In this document: positions 1-8,311 of the stretch, piece after piece | Position numbering within the stretch: the first letter of the stretch is position 1 | How the letters are laid out: each line of letters opens with the position of its first letter | Source: Bryobacteraceae bacterium | GTDB lineage: Bacteria; Acidobacteriota; Terriglobia; Bryobacterales; Bryobacteraceae | Assembly: GCA_026129905.1 (NCBI GenBank) | Contig: JAHCHE010000043.1 | Coordinates: forward strand, 1 to 56,533 | DNA: 56,533 bases | Direction of reading: 5' to 3' | Notes under the pieces: generated by a model | The model's database searches: none | Told to the model about the DNA's origin: nothing | Seen by the model: the letters and a program-made list of their open reading frames with translations, nothing else | Made by a program: the position numbers and the translations under genes

Positions 1-290
1 TCTTGTACGGCAATCTCTCGGGCGATGCTCTGCTTGTCCAACTTGCCCGAGTTCAGGTACCGCACCGGCCTCCCGGCCATCTCCATCGGCGCCAACGCCG
101 CCGCCTTCACCTTTTTGGAGATCTCCTCGGCATGCCTGCCGAAATCCTTGGCCCCCAATCCGTGGGCCCACAGATACCCCTTCATGCCGGTGATGCGGTT
201 CCGCCAGAGAGTGCCCAGAAATACCAGCCGGTCAAAGCCTGACAAGGTCCCTCTCAACTGATCCTGGTACTTGGCGATAAACTCATTCAT
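1..290 (-). CDS. Conserved hypothetical protein, 5' part only (runs off the window)
   Basis: An open frame begins with ATG at 290 and stays open to the window edge (96 codons), so only the N-terminus is visible. It starts MNEFIAKYQDQLRGTLSGFD and later has an aromatic/basic segment (GMKGYLWAHGLGAKDFGRH). From memory this resembles a hypothetical-protein family found in many near-identical copies in Solibacter-like and planctomycete genomes, which would fit a mobile or repeated gene; I cannot confirm that here. The start is preceded by GGAAAGGAAACACCC, a weak ribosome binding site, and by a palindrome at 310-337. No catalytic motif is recognised and function is unknown. Confidence 0.6.
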   Translation of the reverse strand, partial: MNEFIAKYQDQLRGTLSGFDRLVFLGTLWRNRITGMKGYLWAHGLGAKDFGRHAEEISKKVKAAALAPMEMAGRPVRYLNSGKLDKQSIAREIAVQ

Positions 291-309
291 GGGTGTTTCC
301 TTTCCTGGA

Positions 310-337
310 GATGTTCGTTCTTCGAACAACAAACATC
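310..337. promoter_or_regulatory. Imperfect palindrome upstream of the left-edge gene
   Basis: GATGTTCGTTC and GAACAACAAACATC form an imperfect inverted repeat with centre TTC, about 20 bases upstream of the ATG at 290. It could be an operator, an RNA hairpin in the leader, or an element end. Nothing else in the sequence decides between these. Confidence 0.35.
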
Positions 338-387
338 GTACGGGAATCGGAAACACCTTTTCTTTGGTTGCGGCTATGCTGCTCTGC

Positions 388-444
388 GGGGCAGCCTCGT
401 AGGCTGCGCGGGACTCCCAGTCCCGCCAAAACGGCCTGACGCCC
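388..444 (-). repeat. Dispersed double-hairpin repeat, copy 1
   Basis: The segment contains two adjacent perfect hairpins. GCAGCCT (391-397) pairs with AGGCTGC (401-407) across CGT, and GCGGGACT (408-415) pairs with AGTCCCGC (419-426) across CCC. A conserved flank follows, reading on the minus strand GGGCGTCAGGCCGT. The same block recurs at 41486-41552 in opposite orientation with only about two differences over the first 47 bases. The architecture is that of REP/BIME-type intergenic elements. It lies in a 215-base gap between divergent genes. Confidence 0.75.
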
Positions 445-505
445 TCGACCCTGCCCCACATCGGCGTTGACCGAGATTGTCAACTGTTAGACGGGACAGT
501 AGACT

Positions 506-1345
506 ATGATGGCGTCAATGGCTCCGTTTGCGGCCCTGGCCGCGCTGGCGCTGGCCATCTGGGATCCCGCCGCCCCGGCGCAATTTGAACCTCTGTTTCG
601 CCAACGCTGGGAGCGGACGCGGACCGAGGAGGCGGCGCGCGACTACGGCCTGTTTCTCCAGAGAATCGGCAACCGCGAAGGCGCCGCCCGCATGCTGCGG
701 CAATCGCTCGAGCTGGAGGAAACGGCGGAAACCCTCGCCGCGCTGGCCGCCCTGGTTCCGCCGGCCGAGGCGCTCGCCTACCTTCAGCGGGCGCTGGCGA
801 TCCGTCCTTCGGGCGACCTGCTTCTCGCCATGGCGGCGTTGCTGGAGGCCCGCGGCGACGCGTTGGCGGCCGAAAAGCGGCTGCGTGAAGCGCTGGCTCT
901 TTACGAGAAGGAACTCGGGCCTTCCCATCCGACGACGGCCGTGGCGCTGAACGACCTTGGATTGACGCTCGAAAACCGCGAAGACTTCCAGGGCGCGGAG
1001 CCCCTGTATCGCCGCGCGCTCGCCATCCAGCAGAAAGCCTTCGGCAGCGTTCACCCGGAAGTTGGGACCACGCTCAACAATCTCGCCGGCGTCGTGGGCG
1101 CCTCCGGCCGCCTCGCGGAAGCGGAGCCGCTGTATCGGCGCGCCCTTTCCGTGCTGGAGCAGACCGTCGGACCCCGCCACCGCCGCGTGGCCGCCTGCGC
1201 GGCGAACCTCGCGGCCCTGCTTGCCGCGCTGGAACGGCCGAAGGAAGCGAAGGCCTTATACGCCCGCGCGGCGTCTATCTTCGACGAGCAGGGCGAGACC
1301 GACGCGGCGCGGCAGGCGCGCGAGGCATCAGCGTCGCTTCCGTAG
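506..1345 (+). CDS. Secreted TPR-repeat protein (kinesin-light-chain-type repeats)
   Basis: A 279-residue protein. The N-terminus (MMASMAPFAALAALALAIWD) looks like a short signal peptide or membrane anchor. Residues from about 130 onward hold three tetratricopeptide units of the 42-residue kinesin-light-chain type, each with an LYRRALAI-like helix, a 'HPxxxxxLNNLA' turn and a conserved 'AEPLY' segment. TPR domains are protein-interaction scaffolds; no enzyme domain is present. The 3' end overlaps the convergent cytochrome gene by 71 bases. There is no strong ribosome binding site before ATG 506; ATG 509 or 518 would also be possible. The partner is unknown. Confidence 0.8.
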   Translation: MMASMAPFAALAALALAIWDPAAPAQFEPLFRQRWERTRTEEAARDYGLFLQRIGNREGAARMLRQSLELEETAETLAALAALVPPAEALAYLQRALAIRPSGDLLLAMAALLEARGDALAAEKRLREALALYEKELGPSHPTTAVALNDLGLTLENREDFQGAEPLYRRALAIQQKAFGSVHPEVGTTLNNLAGVVGASGRLAEAEPLYRRALSVLEQTVGPRHRRVAACAANLAALLAALERPKEAKALYARAASIFDEQGETDAARQAREASASLP

Positions 1346-2183
1346 CGTACACGCCGATCCAGTGATTGGTGAACGCCAGCAACTCGTTCGGCCTCGCTTT
1401 CGGCATATGGCAATCGATGCACGCGCGGCCCGCCGTCCTGGTCCCGGGCTGGTGCTTCACGTCCGGATGACAAGAAGCGCACCCGGCCTCCGCGTTTCCG
1501 GAATGCGGATCGTGGCAGGTAAGGCACGATAGCCGGCCCTCGCTCGCCCGGAAGCATGCGCTTTCGGCCAGGTAGAGCGGCTGGTGACGCACGTTCCACG
1601 GATTGTTCCAGTCGGTGTCGTCTCCCGAAGCGGCCGGCTTCCGGTGGCAGCTTCCACAGAGTTGATTGATCTCCCCCGCCAAGTAATTCTTCGGGTTGAC
1701 GATGTTGCCTTGCGCGGGCGCCTTCGCGTGCGCGGCGCCGGGTCCGTGGCACGCCTCGCAATTCACGCCGGTTTCAAACGGCAGGACACGGTTGCCTTGG
1801 CCCAGCGAAATCATGCCGGTGGAATGGCACTGAAAACAGCGCAGGATAGCCGCGCCCGGGTCGAAAATGCGGTAACGCTCGCCCGCCGTATCCCGGTGCC
1901 CGGGCGTCGGAGCGAGGCCGCGCGTCGTCGCGTACCAGCTCAGGCCATGCTCCAGGTAATAATCCTCGTCGACGCGGCTGACGTAGGTAATCGCCTGCTT
2001 CCCCGCCCCGAACGCCCAATCGGACTCGACCGGCGACTCGGCCGAACGCGCCAGCGACCTCCGATGCGCGCTCGACTCGTGCAGCTTGCTCTGCGCCGGG
2101 TGACAGCCTTCACAGGCGCGGCTCCCCGCGTACTGGCCCGCCGCGGGACGGGCCAGTAGCAGGAGCAGAACGGCAGCTACCAG
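1275..2183 (-). CDS. Seven-heme c-type cytochrome, exported
   Basis: The frame encodes seven CXXCH heme-binding motifs in order: CEGCH, CFQCH, CEACH, CGSCH, CLTCH, CASCH and CIDCH. They are preceded by a hydrophobic leader (VAAVLLLLLARPAAGQ) typical of a signal peptide. A periplasmic electron-transfer or redox protein is the family expectation. No ATG, GTG or TTG lies near the leader. The most plausible start is CTG at 2183, overlapping the stop of the upstream receptor gene (TAG 2177-2179), which suggests translational coupling; with it the product is 302 residues. The in-frame ATG at 2480 would place 99 receptor-antisense-like residues in front of the leader and is unlikely. The 3' end overlaps the convergent TPR gene. 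Confidence 0.8.
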   Translation of the reverse strand: MVAAVLLLLLARPAAGQYAGSRACEGCHPAQSKLHESSAHRRSLARSAESPVESDWAFGAGKQAITYVSRVDEDYYLEHGLSWYATTRGLAPTPGHRDTAGERYRIFDPGAAILRCFQCHSTGMISLGQGNRVLPFETGVNCEACHGPGAAHAKAPAQGNIVNPKNYLAGEINQLCGSCHRKPAASGDDTDWNNPWNVRHQPLYLAESACFRASEGRLSCLTCHDPHSGNAEAGCASCHPDVKHQPGTRTAGRACIDCHMPKARPNELLAFTNHWIGVYATEATLMPRAPAAPRRSRPARRR

Positions 2184-5100
2184 ATGAACCTGCCGCTGAA
2201 CTGAACCTGCCGGCCGAAAATGCCGGCGCGTTGCGCGGTGACCCGGCCGAAATTGGCCGACGTCACGCTGACATCCGGATCGGCGCCCGTGAACCTGTTC
2301 AACAGGTTGTAGACCTCCGCGCGCAGTTCGAACTTGAGCCGCTCGCGAATCACCGGGAATTCCTTTGCGACAGTGGAATCGAAATTGACATAGCGCAGAC
2401 CGCGAACGCTGTCGTACTGCAACGGGTTCGTCCGGCGGGTGAACGCCGGCAGCACCCTGAACTTCGACGTGTCGAACCATCGGTTTCGCGTCGGGTCGTC
2501 CACGCCTGGATCGCCGTCCACCAGCGCTCCGCCGAACCGCAGGTACTGGCCGCTGTTATAGGTGAACAAGGTGCTCAGCTCCCAGCCTCCCAGAACGCCG
2601 TCCACAACTTTGTTCGCGCCGTTCAGGAACGGCCGCCCCTTGCCGAAAGGCAACTGGTAGATGCCCGCTCCGGTCAGCCGGTGCCGGGCTTGCCGGGCCG
2701 GCTGCCAGGTCGGACTCAGCAGGAAGTTATCCTGCTCGTCGTAAAACTCCTGGTTTCTTGAATTGTTGTAGTTGTATCCGACCACGAAGTTCAGCCCGTT
2801 GGCGAACGGACGCTGGAACGACATCTGGAGCGAGCGGTACCGGTTTCCCAGACCCCCGCGGATGTTCTCCAGCAGCGGCCCGTACTGCGGGTACGGCCGC
2901 AACAGTTCTCGCACCGCGACGTTACGCTGCGTGCGCAACTGCCCGGGCATCACCTCTCGAGGCAGGAGATTGAAGAACGGATTGGGCACGGATGCGTTCA
3001 CCGCATTGCCGACGCTGTAGCCGATTCGCGGATCCACCTGGTTCAAATCCCAGTTGTACGGATGGTCGCGGCCGACATTGGCGAAGAACGTGATGTCCGC
3101 GACGATCCGTCCCGGCAACTCGCGCTGGACGCTGACGTTGAACCGGTCGTTCACGCCCGGCCGGAAGTCCTGCTGATACCAGTTGGCGGGCACGTTGGAC
3201 CCCAGGCCCATGTTCGTGTACCGCCCCAGCGTTTTCCCGGTGACCGGAGTCAGGCCTCCCGGAAACGGATCCGACAGCCGTCCCTGCGGAACGCCCAGCA
3301 GCGGCGGGACGACATTCGTGGTGGCGTCGAATCCCGGATATGGCACGCTGCCCAGAATGTTCAGCCCGTCGCTGAGCGTGGCCGGGACGATGTAGCGCGC
3401 ATAGCCGACGCGCAACGCCGTACGATCGTTCACTCGCCAGGCCAGGCCCACCCGCGGCAGGAACAACGCCTTCGGCGCGTTCCACGCCCCGCGATTCCCG
3501 CCGTCGGTGAAGATCCAGGCGCCGTTGTAAATCGGAGCCGACGTCCGCAGCGCCAGCGCTTGGTCCGGCAGCACGGGCGTATTCCCGCCCTGAAGTTCCG
3601 GAATCGGGTTTGTCAGATCCAGGTGCCGCGAAAGCCGGTCCTCCGGGTCCTTCATCGCCGTGTAGAACTCGTACCGGAGTCCAAGGTTGAGAGTGAGCCG
3701 CTGCGTCAGCTTGAAATCGTCGTGGACAAAGAAGCTCATGAACGTGTTGCGCGGCCGCTGGATCGGGATCGAGCTGATTGTCGTCGTCTGGTCCAGCGCC
3801 CCAAGCAGGAAGGTCGCCCACGCGTCGCCGCTGAGAGCCGTATTCGGATTGTTGTACGTGTTCGACGTCAGGGCGGGTTGGAAGTCGAAGCTCATCGGCC
3901 GGGGGCGCGCGGCGTTCGTCAGATCGTTGCGGTAGTCGCCGCCCACCTTGACAAAATGGCGGCCGATATTCCGGGACAGCTTCGACTGGATGTTGTACGA
4001 ATCTGGCTCCTGGTACCAATAGCCGGCCTTGCCGATGGCGGCGTTGCCGGACGCCGTCGCGGAACCCGTGGAAGCCGAGCGGACCGCGATCCCCGGATAG
4101 TAGATATCCGGCAGCTCGGCCAGGTACGGTCTGTACCACGCGTTGCCCGGCCAGAAGGTCTCCAGGTCGGACGGCTGAAGCGTGGCTTCGGGCACCCCGA
4201 ACGAGTCCACAATGGCGTTGAACGATCCGCGGATGTTCAGCACCGTGCTGGCGCTGAACATGTACACGGCATCGCCGGAGAAGCTCAGCGCGTGACGCAT
4301 GGAGCCGTCCACCTGTTGCGCCGCCGATCCGGTGAAGTCGTCCCACTTCGTGAACGTCCGGAACTGGTTGTAGCGTCCGAAAACCCGGAGCTTATCGGAA
4401 ACGTTCCAGTCTACGCGGTCCATCAGGTTCCAATACTTGAAACGGTTGGCGTAGCCGGCCAGGAAGTTGTTCACGCCCCTGGGTCCGCTTCCCGGCGCGT
4501 TCGGCTTCCACAGGTCCCCCATAATCTTCTTGGACGTTGGGTCGAAGCGGCTCGCCGGAATCACGTTGCCCGGGAACGGATCGCGCGTGACGACATTCCC
4601 GTCGGTCTGCGTTGTCCAGGGGTCGTAAATCGTCCTAAGGCCGCCCTGTATGTTGAGGGATTGGGAGAAATCGCCTGCCGACTCCAGCGCCGTCGGCATG
4701 GTGTAGATGGCGCTCTTCGGCTCGATGGTCCGCCAGCCCTCGTAGGCGAAGTAGTTAAACACCTTGTTGGACTTGATCGGGTTGCCCATCGTCACGCCCC
4801 AGACGTTCTGGCGCGTCAGGTTCTTGCCGCGCGTGATGCGGTCCGCCAGCGCGTTCAGCGCCGGGTTGCGGCCCAGGTAGTACGCCGTTCCGTGATACTC
4901 GTTGGTGCCCGATTTCATCTGCATGCTGATTACGCCGCCCGCGCTGTGGCCGAATTCCGCGTCCACGGCGTTCTGCTGGAGATTGACCTCCTGGACGGCG
5001 TCCATCGGCGGCGAATAGCTGGATTTCTGCGACGTCATCGACGGCGAGCCGTCCAGAATGATGTCGTTCTTGATGTTCGTGTTGCCGCCCACGTCGAACT

Positions 5101-5638
5101 GGTTCGCCGCCCAGTGATGGTACGGGCTCTGTTCGTTCGACGAGTTGACCACCACGGCCGGATTCAGCGCCACCAGCAGGAACGGGTTGCGATTGATCAC
5201 CGGCAGCGAGTTGGCCATCTTCGTGTCGAGCGTCAGCGCCATCGTGGTCGTGTTGAATTGCACCGCCACGGGCGAGGACTCGACGGTAATGCTTTCGGCC
5301 GCGGTGCCCACTTCCAGCGCGACGTTCACCGTCACGTCGCCGCGCGCCTGCACCAGCACGTTCTGCTGGACGAATCGTTTAAATCCGTCCATGTCTACCT
5401 GGACGCTGTACGTGCCCGGCAGCACCAGGTCGAACAGATATTGACCGGAGGTGGACGTATCCTGTCGCGTTTGTACGCCAGTGTTGTTGTTGTGCAACGT
5501 TACGGCGGCGCCGACGACAACGGCCTGCGTCGCATCCGTTACAATTCCTTGCACGCGCGCACGGGTATCCTGGGCCACAAGGAGTGAGCACCCGAACCCC
5601 AGCGCAACCAGCAGAGCCCCGACCCTGCGAGTCACCAT
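2177..5638 (-). CDS. TonB-dependent receptor, Oar-like, with carboxypeptidase-regulatory N-domain
   Basis: A 1153-residue outer-membrane protein. The signal peptide is followed by a carboxypeptidase-regulatory-like/Cna_B beta-sandwich (about residues 25-115, with GIVTDATQA and GTYSVQVDMDGF). Next come a plug region (NSLPVINRNPFLLVALNP) and a long beta-barrel ending in QVQFSGRFIW, a typical C-terminal aromatic signature for BAM recognition. Such receptors are expanded in Acidobacteriota and are thought to import large substrates such as glycans; the substrate here is unknown. The start at 5638 is chosen because MVTRRVGALLVALGFG is a clear signal peptide and AAGGGGG lies 8 bases upstream. An ATG 42 bases earlier overlaps the promoter -10. 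The cytochrome gene follows, overlapping the stop. Confidence 0.92.
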   Translation of the reverse strand: MVTRRVGALLVALGFGCSLLVAQDTRARVQGIVTDATQAVVVGAAVTLHNNNTGVQTRQDTSTSGQYLFDLVLPGTYSVQVDMDGFKRFVQQNVLVQARGDVTVNVALEVGTAAESITVESSPVAVQFNTTTMALTLDTKMANSLPVINRNPFLLVALNPAVVVNSSNEQSPYHHWAANQFDVGGNTNIKNDIILDGSPSMTSQKSSYSPPMDAVQEVNLQQNAVDAEFGHSAGGVISMQMKSGTNEYHGTAYYLGRNPALNALADRITRGKNLTRQNVWGVTMGNPIKSNKVFNYFAYEGWRTIEPKSAIYTMPTALESAGDFSQSLNIQGGLRTIYDPWTTQTDGNVVTRDPFPGNVIPASRFDPTSKKIMGDLWKPNAPGSGPRGVNNFLAGYANRFKYWNLMDRVDWNVSDKLRVFGRYNQFRTFTKWDDFTGSAAQQVDGSMRHALSFSGDAVYMFSASTVLNIRGSFNAIVDSFGVPEATLQPSDLETFWPGNAWYRPYLAELPDIYYPGIAVRSASTGSATASGNAAIGKAGYWYQEPDSYNIQSKLSRNIGRHFVKVGGDYRNDLTNAARPRPMSFDFQPALTSNTYNNPNTALSGDAWATFLLGALDQTTTISSIPIQRPRNTFMSFFVHDDFKLTQRLTLNLGLRYEFYTAMKDPEDRLSRHLDLTNPIPELQGGNTPVLPDQALALRTSAPIYNGAWIFTDGGNRGAWNAPKALFLPRVGLAWRVNDRTALRVGYARYIVPATLSDGLNILGSVPYPGFDATTNVVPPLLGVPQGRLSDPFPGGLTPVTGKTLGRYTNMGLGSNVPANWYQQDFRPGVNDRFNVSVQRELPGRIVADITFFANVGRDHPYNWDLNQVDPRIGYSVGNAVNASVPNPFFNLLPREVMPGQLRTQRNVAVRELLRPYPQYGPLLENIRGGLGNRYRSLQMSFQRPFANGLNFVVGYNYNNSRNQEFYDEQDNFLLSPTWQPARQARHRLTGAGIYQLPFGKGRPFLNGANKVVDGVLGGWELSTLFTYNSGQYLRFGGALVDGDPGVDDPTRNRWFDTSKFRVLPAFTRRTNPLQYDSVRGLRYVNFDSTVAKEFPVIRERLKFELRAEVYNLLNRFTGADPDVSVTSANFGRVTAQRAGIFGRQVQFSGRFIW

Positions 5639-5678
5639 ATGCCAGACCCCCTTCTGAGTGGTGAAGAAGTCGGGAGCC

Positions 5679-5710
5679 ATTATATACCAGAATTCCGCCA
5701 GGAAGGCAAC
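5679..5710 (-). promoter_or_regulatory. Promoter of the Oar receptor gene
   Basis: On the minus strand TTGCCT (5710-5705) precedes TATATAAT (5686-5679) by 18 bases, with TGG just before it (extended -10). The block sits in an AT-rich island and predicts a leader of about 35 bases before ATG 5638. Confidence 0.65.
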
Positions 5711-5821
5711 CGCTTGCTCTTCTAATTCTGTTTTTTACTGGATAATAAAATCTCTTTATCTTCATGACCCGGTTTCTCGTCCCCGCGTCCGGCGCGCGCA
5801 TCATGAGGTATACTCAGTCCC

Positions 5822-7288
5822 GTGAGGGGCTGGCTGTGGATTTTGCTGGCGTGCGCGGGCGGCGCGGCCGGCGCCGATCCACGCTTGGTCTGGACTTCCC
5901 CCGGAGCCATCCATCTGGGCGCGCCGTCCCTCGACGGCCGGTGGCTCTCCACCGTCGATCCGGATACGGGCAATCTAGCCCTCCGCGGCCTTCGCTCCGG
6001 CGAAATGCGGAAGATTACCCATAAAGGTCCCCGTGGGGCGTCGAACGAATTCGCCTATTTCTCGACGATTTCGCCCGATTCCACCCGCGTTGCCTACGCC
6101 TGGCACAACGACGACGGGTTCTATGAGTTGCGCGTTTCCCCCCCCGGCGGCGGCGCCGCGCGCGTACTGTTTCGCAACGAAGAAGCCGGCTTCGTGCAAC
6201 CGGCCGCCTGGTCACCGGACGGCGAACGCATCCTCACCCTGTTATTTCGTAAGGACAACGTCAGCCAGATTACGCTGATCGACGCGGAGACCGGCGCCGT
6301 GCGCGTCCTCAAGTCGCTCAACTGGGTCTATCCGAAGAAGATGGATTTCTCCCCCGACGGCCGCTGGATCGTCTACGATTCCTTCTCCCGAGACGGCGCG
6401 GCGGACCGGGACCTGTTCGCGCTTTCGACCGATGGCGCCCGCGAGCACCGCCTGGTCGAGGGCCCCTCGGAAGACTCCTTTCCCATTTGGTCGCCCGACG
6501 GGGCAAGCGTCTATTTCGCCAGCGACCGCGGCGGCGCCATGGCCCTTTGGGCGGCGCCCGTCTCCGATGGCAAGCCGGCGGGCGAACCGCGCCTGGTTCG
6601 CGCCGGCCTTGGCCGCTTCCTGCCGATGGGAATCACCGGCGACGGAACTCTCTACTATTGCGTGCGCGACGGCAATCCCGAAATACGCGTCGGCTTCATC
6701 GACGGCGCCTCGCGCCAGGTACTCGGGTCCGGCCGCGTCGGCGAGGGCGTGGGGCCGCAATGGTCGCCCGATGGATCGCGGCTGGCGTGGCTCGCGCGGC
6801 GCGGCGCGGAGAATTTCGGGGAAGAATCGCGCGCGATTACCGTGCGAAATATGAAGGATCGCTCCGAGCTGACGCTGACGCCGAAAATGGCCGTCATCAG
6901 CCGCATCCGCTGGTCCCCCGACGGCTTGTGGCTGCTCGCCTCCGGCAGCGACGACAAGGGACGCGGCGGCCTCTATCGGGTGGATGTCCGGACCGCCCGG
7001 ACCCTCGCGGTGGCGCAAGACCCAGAGGCGCCCTTCCGCGGCTACGAAGGCGCCTGGAGCCCGGACGGGCAGCGAGTCCTCTACCACCGGGGCGGCGCCG
7101 TCTTCGAGCGCGCCCTGGATAGCGGCGAAGAGCGTCGCGTACGGTCCGGCAAGCTGCCCCCCTGCGATCCCGACGTCCGCCTGCCGGAAGGCGCCGCCCC
7201 GCCGGCGAGCCTCCATCCGGATGGCCGAACCGTCGCCTTCACCCTCGGCCGGACGCGTCCCGAAATTTGGGCCCTCGACCTGCCATGA
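5822..7288 (+). CDS. TolB-like WD40/PD40 beta-propeller protein, exported
   Basis: A 488-residue protein starting at GTG 5822 with a signal peptide (RGWLWILLACAGGAAGA). It carries about eight PD40/TolB repeats, each with an (F/W)SPDG-type turn (SPDSTRV, WSPDGERI, FSPDGRWI, WSPDGASV, WSPDGSRL, WSPDGLWL, WSPDGQRV, HPDGRTV). This makes a periplasmic beta-propeller, probably for protein or ligand binding; it lacks the N-terminal domain of true TolB. Its stop overlaps the ATG of the di-heme peroxidase (ATGA), so the two are co-translated. Confidence 0.85.
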   Translation: MRGWLWILLACAGGAAGADPRLVWTSPGAIHLGAPSLDGRWLSTVDPDTGNLALRGLRSGEMRKITHKGPRGASNEFAYFSTISPDSTRVAYAWHNDDGFYELRVSPPGGGAARVLFRNEEAGFVQPAAWSPDGERILTLLFRKDNVSQITLIDAETGAVRVLKSLNWVYPKKMDFSPDGRWIVYDSFSRDGAADRDLFALSTDGAREHRLVEGPSEDSFPIWSPDGASVYFASDRGGAMALWAAPVSDGKPAGEPRLVRAGLGRFLPMGITGDGTLYYCVRDGNPEIRVGFIDGASRQVLGSGRVGEGVGPQWSPDGSRLAWLARRGAENFGEESRAITVRNMKDRSELTLTPKMAVISRIRWSPDGLWLLASGSDDKGRGGLYRVDVRTARTLAVAQDPEAPFRGYEGAWSPDGQRVLYHRGGAVFERALDSGEERRVRSGKLPPCDPDVRLPEGAAPPASLHPDGRTVAFTLGRTRPEIWALDLP

Positions 7289-8223
7289 AGCGCGTCGCGG
7301 CGATCGTATTCGCGGCCCTTCTGCCCGCGGCCGAACACAAGGTGCCCCTTGGCCTGGACGCCTACGTGCCCGCGCCCGAAACCAATCCGCTCTCGCCGGA
7401 AACGGCCGCGCTGGGCCGCGCGCTGTTTTTCGACCCGGCGCTGTCGCGCGACGGCGCCATTTCCTGCGCCGGCTGCCACGATCCCGCCCGCGCGTTCACC
7501 GACGATAAGCCGCTGGCCGTGGGGGTCGAGGGCCGCAAGGGAACTCGCCGCGCTCCGGCCCTGCTGAATCGCGCCTACGGCAGGGCTTTCTTCTGGGACG
7601 GACGCGCGCTCACTTTGGAGGACCAGGTCTTGAAACCGATCGAAAACCCGGTCGAAATGGACCTGCCGCTCGAAGAAGCTTTGCGCCGTCTCAAGGCGAG
7701 CGGCAAGTATCCGCCGCTCGATGAAGCCCTCCTCGCCGCCGCCCTGTCCACCTACGTGCGTACGATCCTGGCCGGCGATTCCCCGTACGACCGCTACGTC
7801 GCCGGCGACCGCTCCGCCCTTGACGCCGAGCAACTCGCGGGCCTGCGCCTGTTCCGCGGCAAAGCAGGTTGCGGCGCCTGCCACCTCGGCCCGAACCTAA
7901 CCGACGAGCGTTTCCACAACACCGGCGCCGGCTGGAAGGACGGGACGTTCCCGGACCTCGGCCGCTTTGCCGTCACCGGGCGGGAGGAGGACCGCGGCGC
8001 GTTCAAGACTCCCACCTTGCGCGAGGCGGCGCGGCGCGCTCCCTACATGCACGATGGGAGTCTCGCCACGCTCGAAGACGTCATCGAGCACTACGACAAA
8101 GGAGGCGCCGCGAACCCCGCCCTCGATCCCGAAATGCGGCCGCTTCACCTCACCGCCGAGGAAAAGCGCGCCCTGGCGGCCTTTCTCCGCGCCCTCACCG
8201 GCGAGATCCGCGAAGGCCTCTAA
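7285..8223 (+). CDS. Di-heme cytochrome c peroxidase (CcpA/MauG family)
   Basis: A 312-residue exported protein with two CXXCH sites, CAGCH near residue 61 and CGACH near residue 200, and family segments LGRALFFDP, FFWDGRA and APYMHDGS. Family members reduce hydrogen peroxide with electrons from small cytochromes, or oxidise protein substrates (MauG). The start ATG overlaps the TGA of the beta-propeller gene; an upstream in-frame start would extend into that gene and is not needed. The pair may be a redox enzyme with a propeller partner. The convergent aldolase gene follows after a hairpin-rich spacer. Confidence 0.9.
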   Translation: MKRVAAIVFAALLPAAEHKVPLGLDAYVPAPETNPLSPETAALGRALFFDPALSRDGAISCAGCHDPARAFTDDKPLAVGVEGRKGTRRAPALLNRAYGRAFFWDGRALTLEDQVLKPIENPVEMDLPLEEALRRLKASGKYPPLDEALLAAALSTYVRTILAGDSPYDRYVAGDRSALDAEQLAGLRLFRGKAGCGACHLGPNLTDERFHNTGAGWKDGTFPDLGRFAVTGREEDRGAFKTPTLREAARRAPYMHDGSLATLEDVIEHYDKGGAANPALDPEMRPLHLTAEEKRALAAFLRALTGEIREGL

Positions 8224-8238
8224 GCACCTCTCCGTGGC

Positions 8239-8279
8239 GCAAACACTCGTGTTTGCCGCGTCGCCACTCCTGGCGACGC
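8239..8279. repeat. Two consecutive perfect hairpins between convergent genes
   Basis: GCAAACAC (8239-8246) pairs with GTGTTTGC (8249-8256), and GCGTCGCCA (8258-8266) pairs with TGGCGACGC (8271-8279). The block is just downstream of the peroxidase stop and upstream of the convergent aldolase stop. It has no U-tract, so it looks more like a REP/BIME-type repeat or an mRNA 3'-end stabiliser than an intrinsic terminator. Its sequence differs from the repeat at 388 and 41486, although the two-hairpin layout is the same. Confidence 0.65.
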
Positions 8280-8311
8280 CAGGCTCCCGGGAACCTCGGG
8301 CTCCGGCCCCG

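Noticed and set aside
3062-5587. 841-codon open frame on the plus strand opposite the Oar receptor gene
   Set aside because: It is antisense to a clear receptor gene, is very rich in Arg, Val and His, and has no domain or signal; long antisense frames are common in GC-rich codon-biased DNA.
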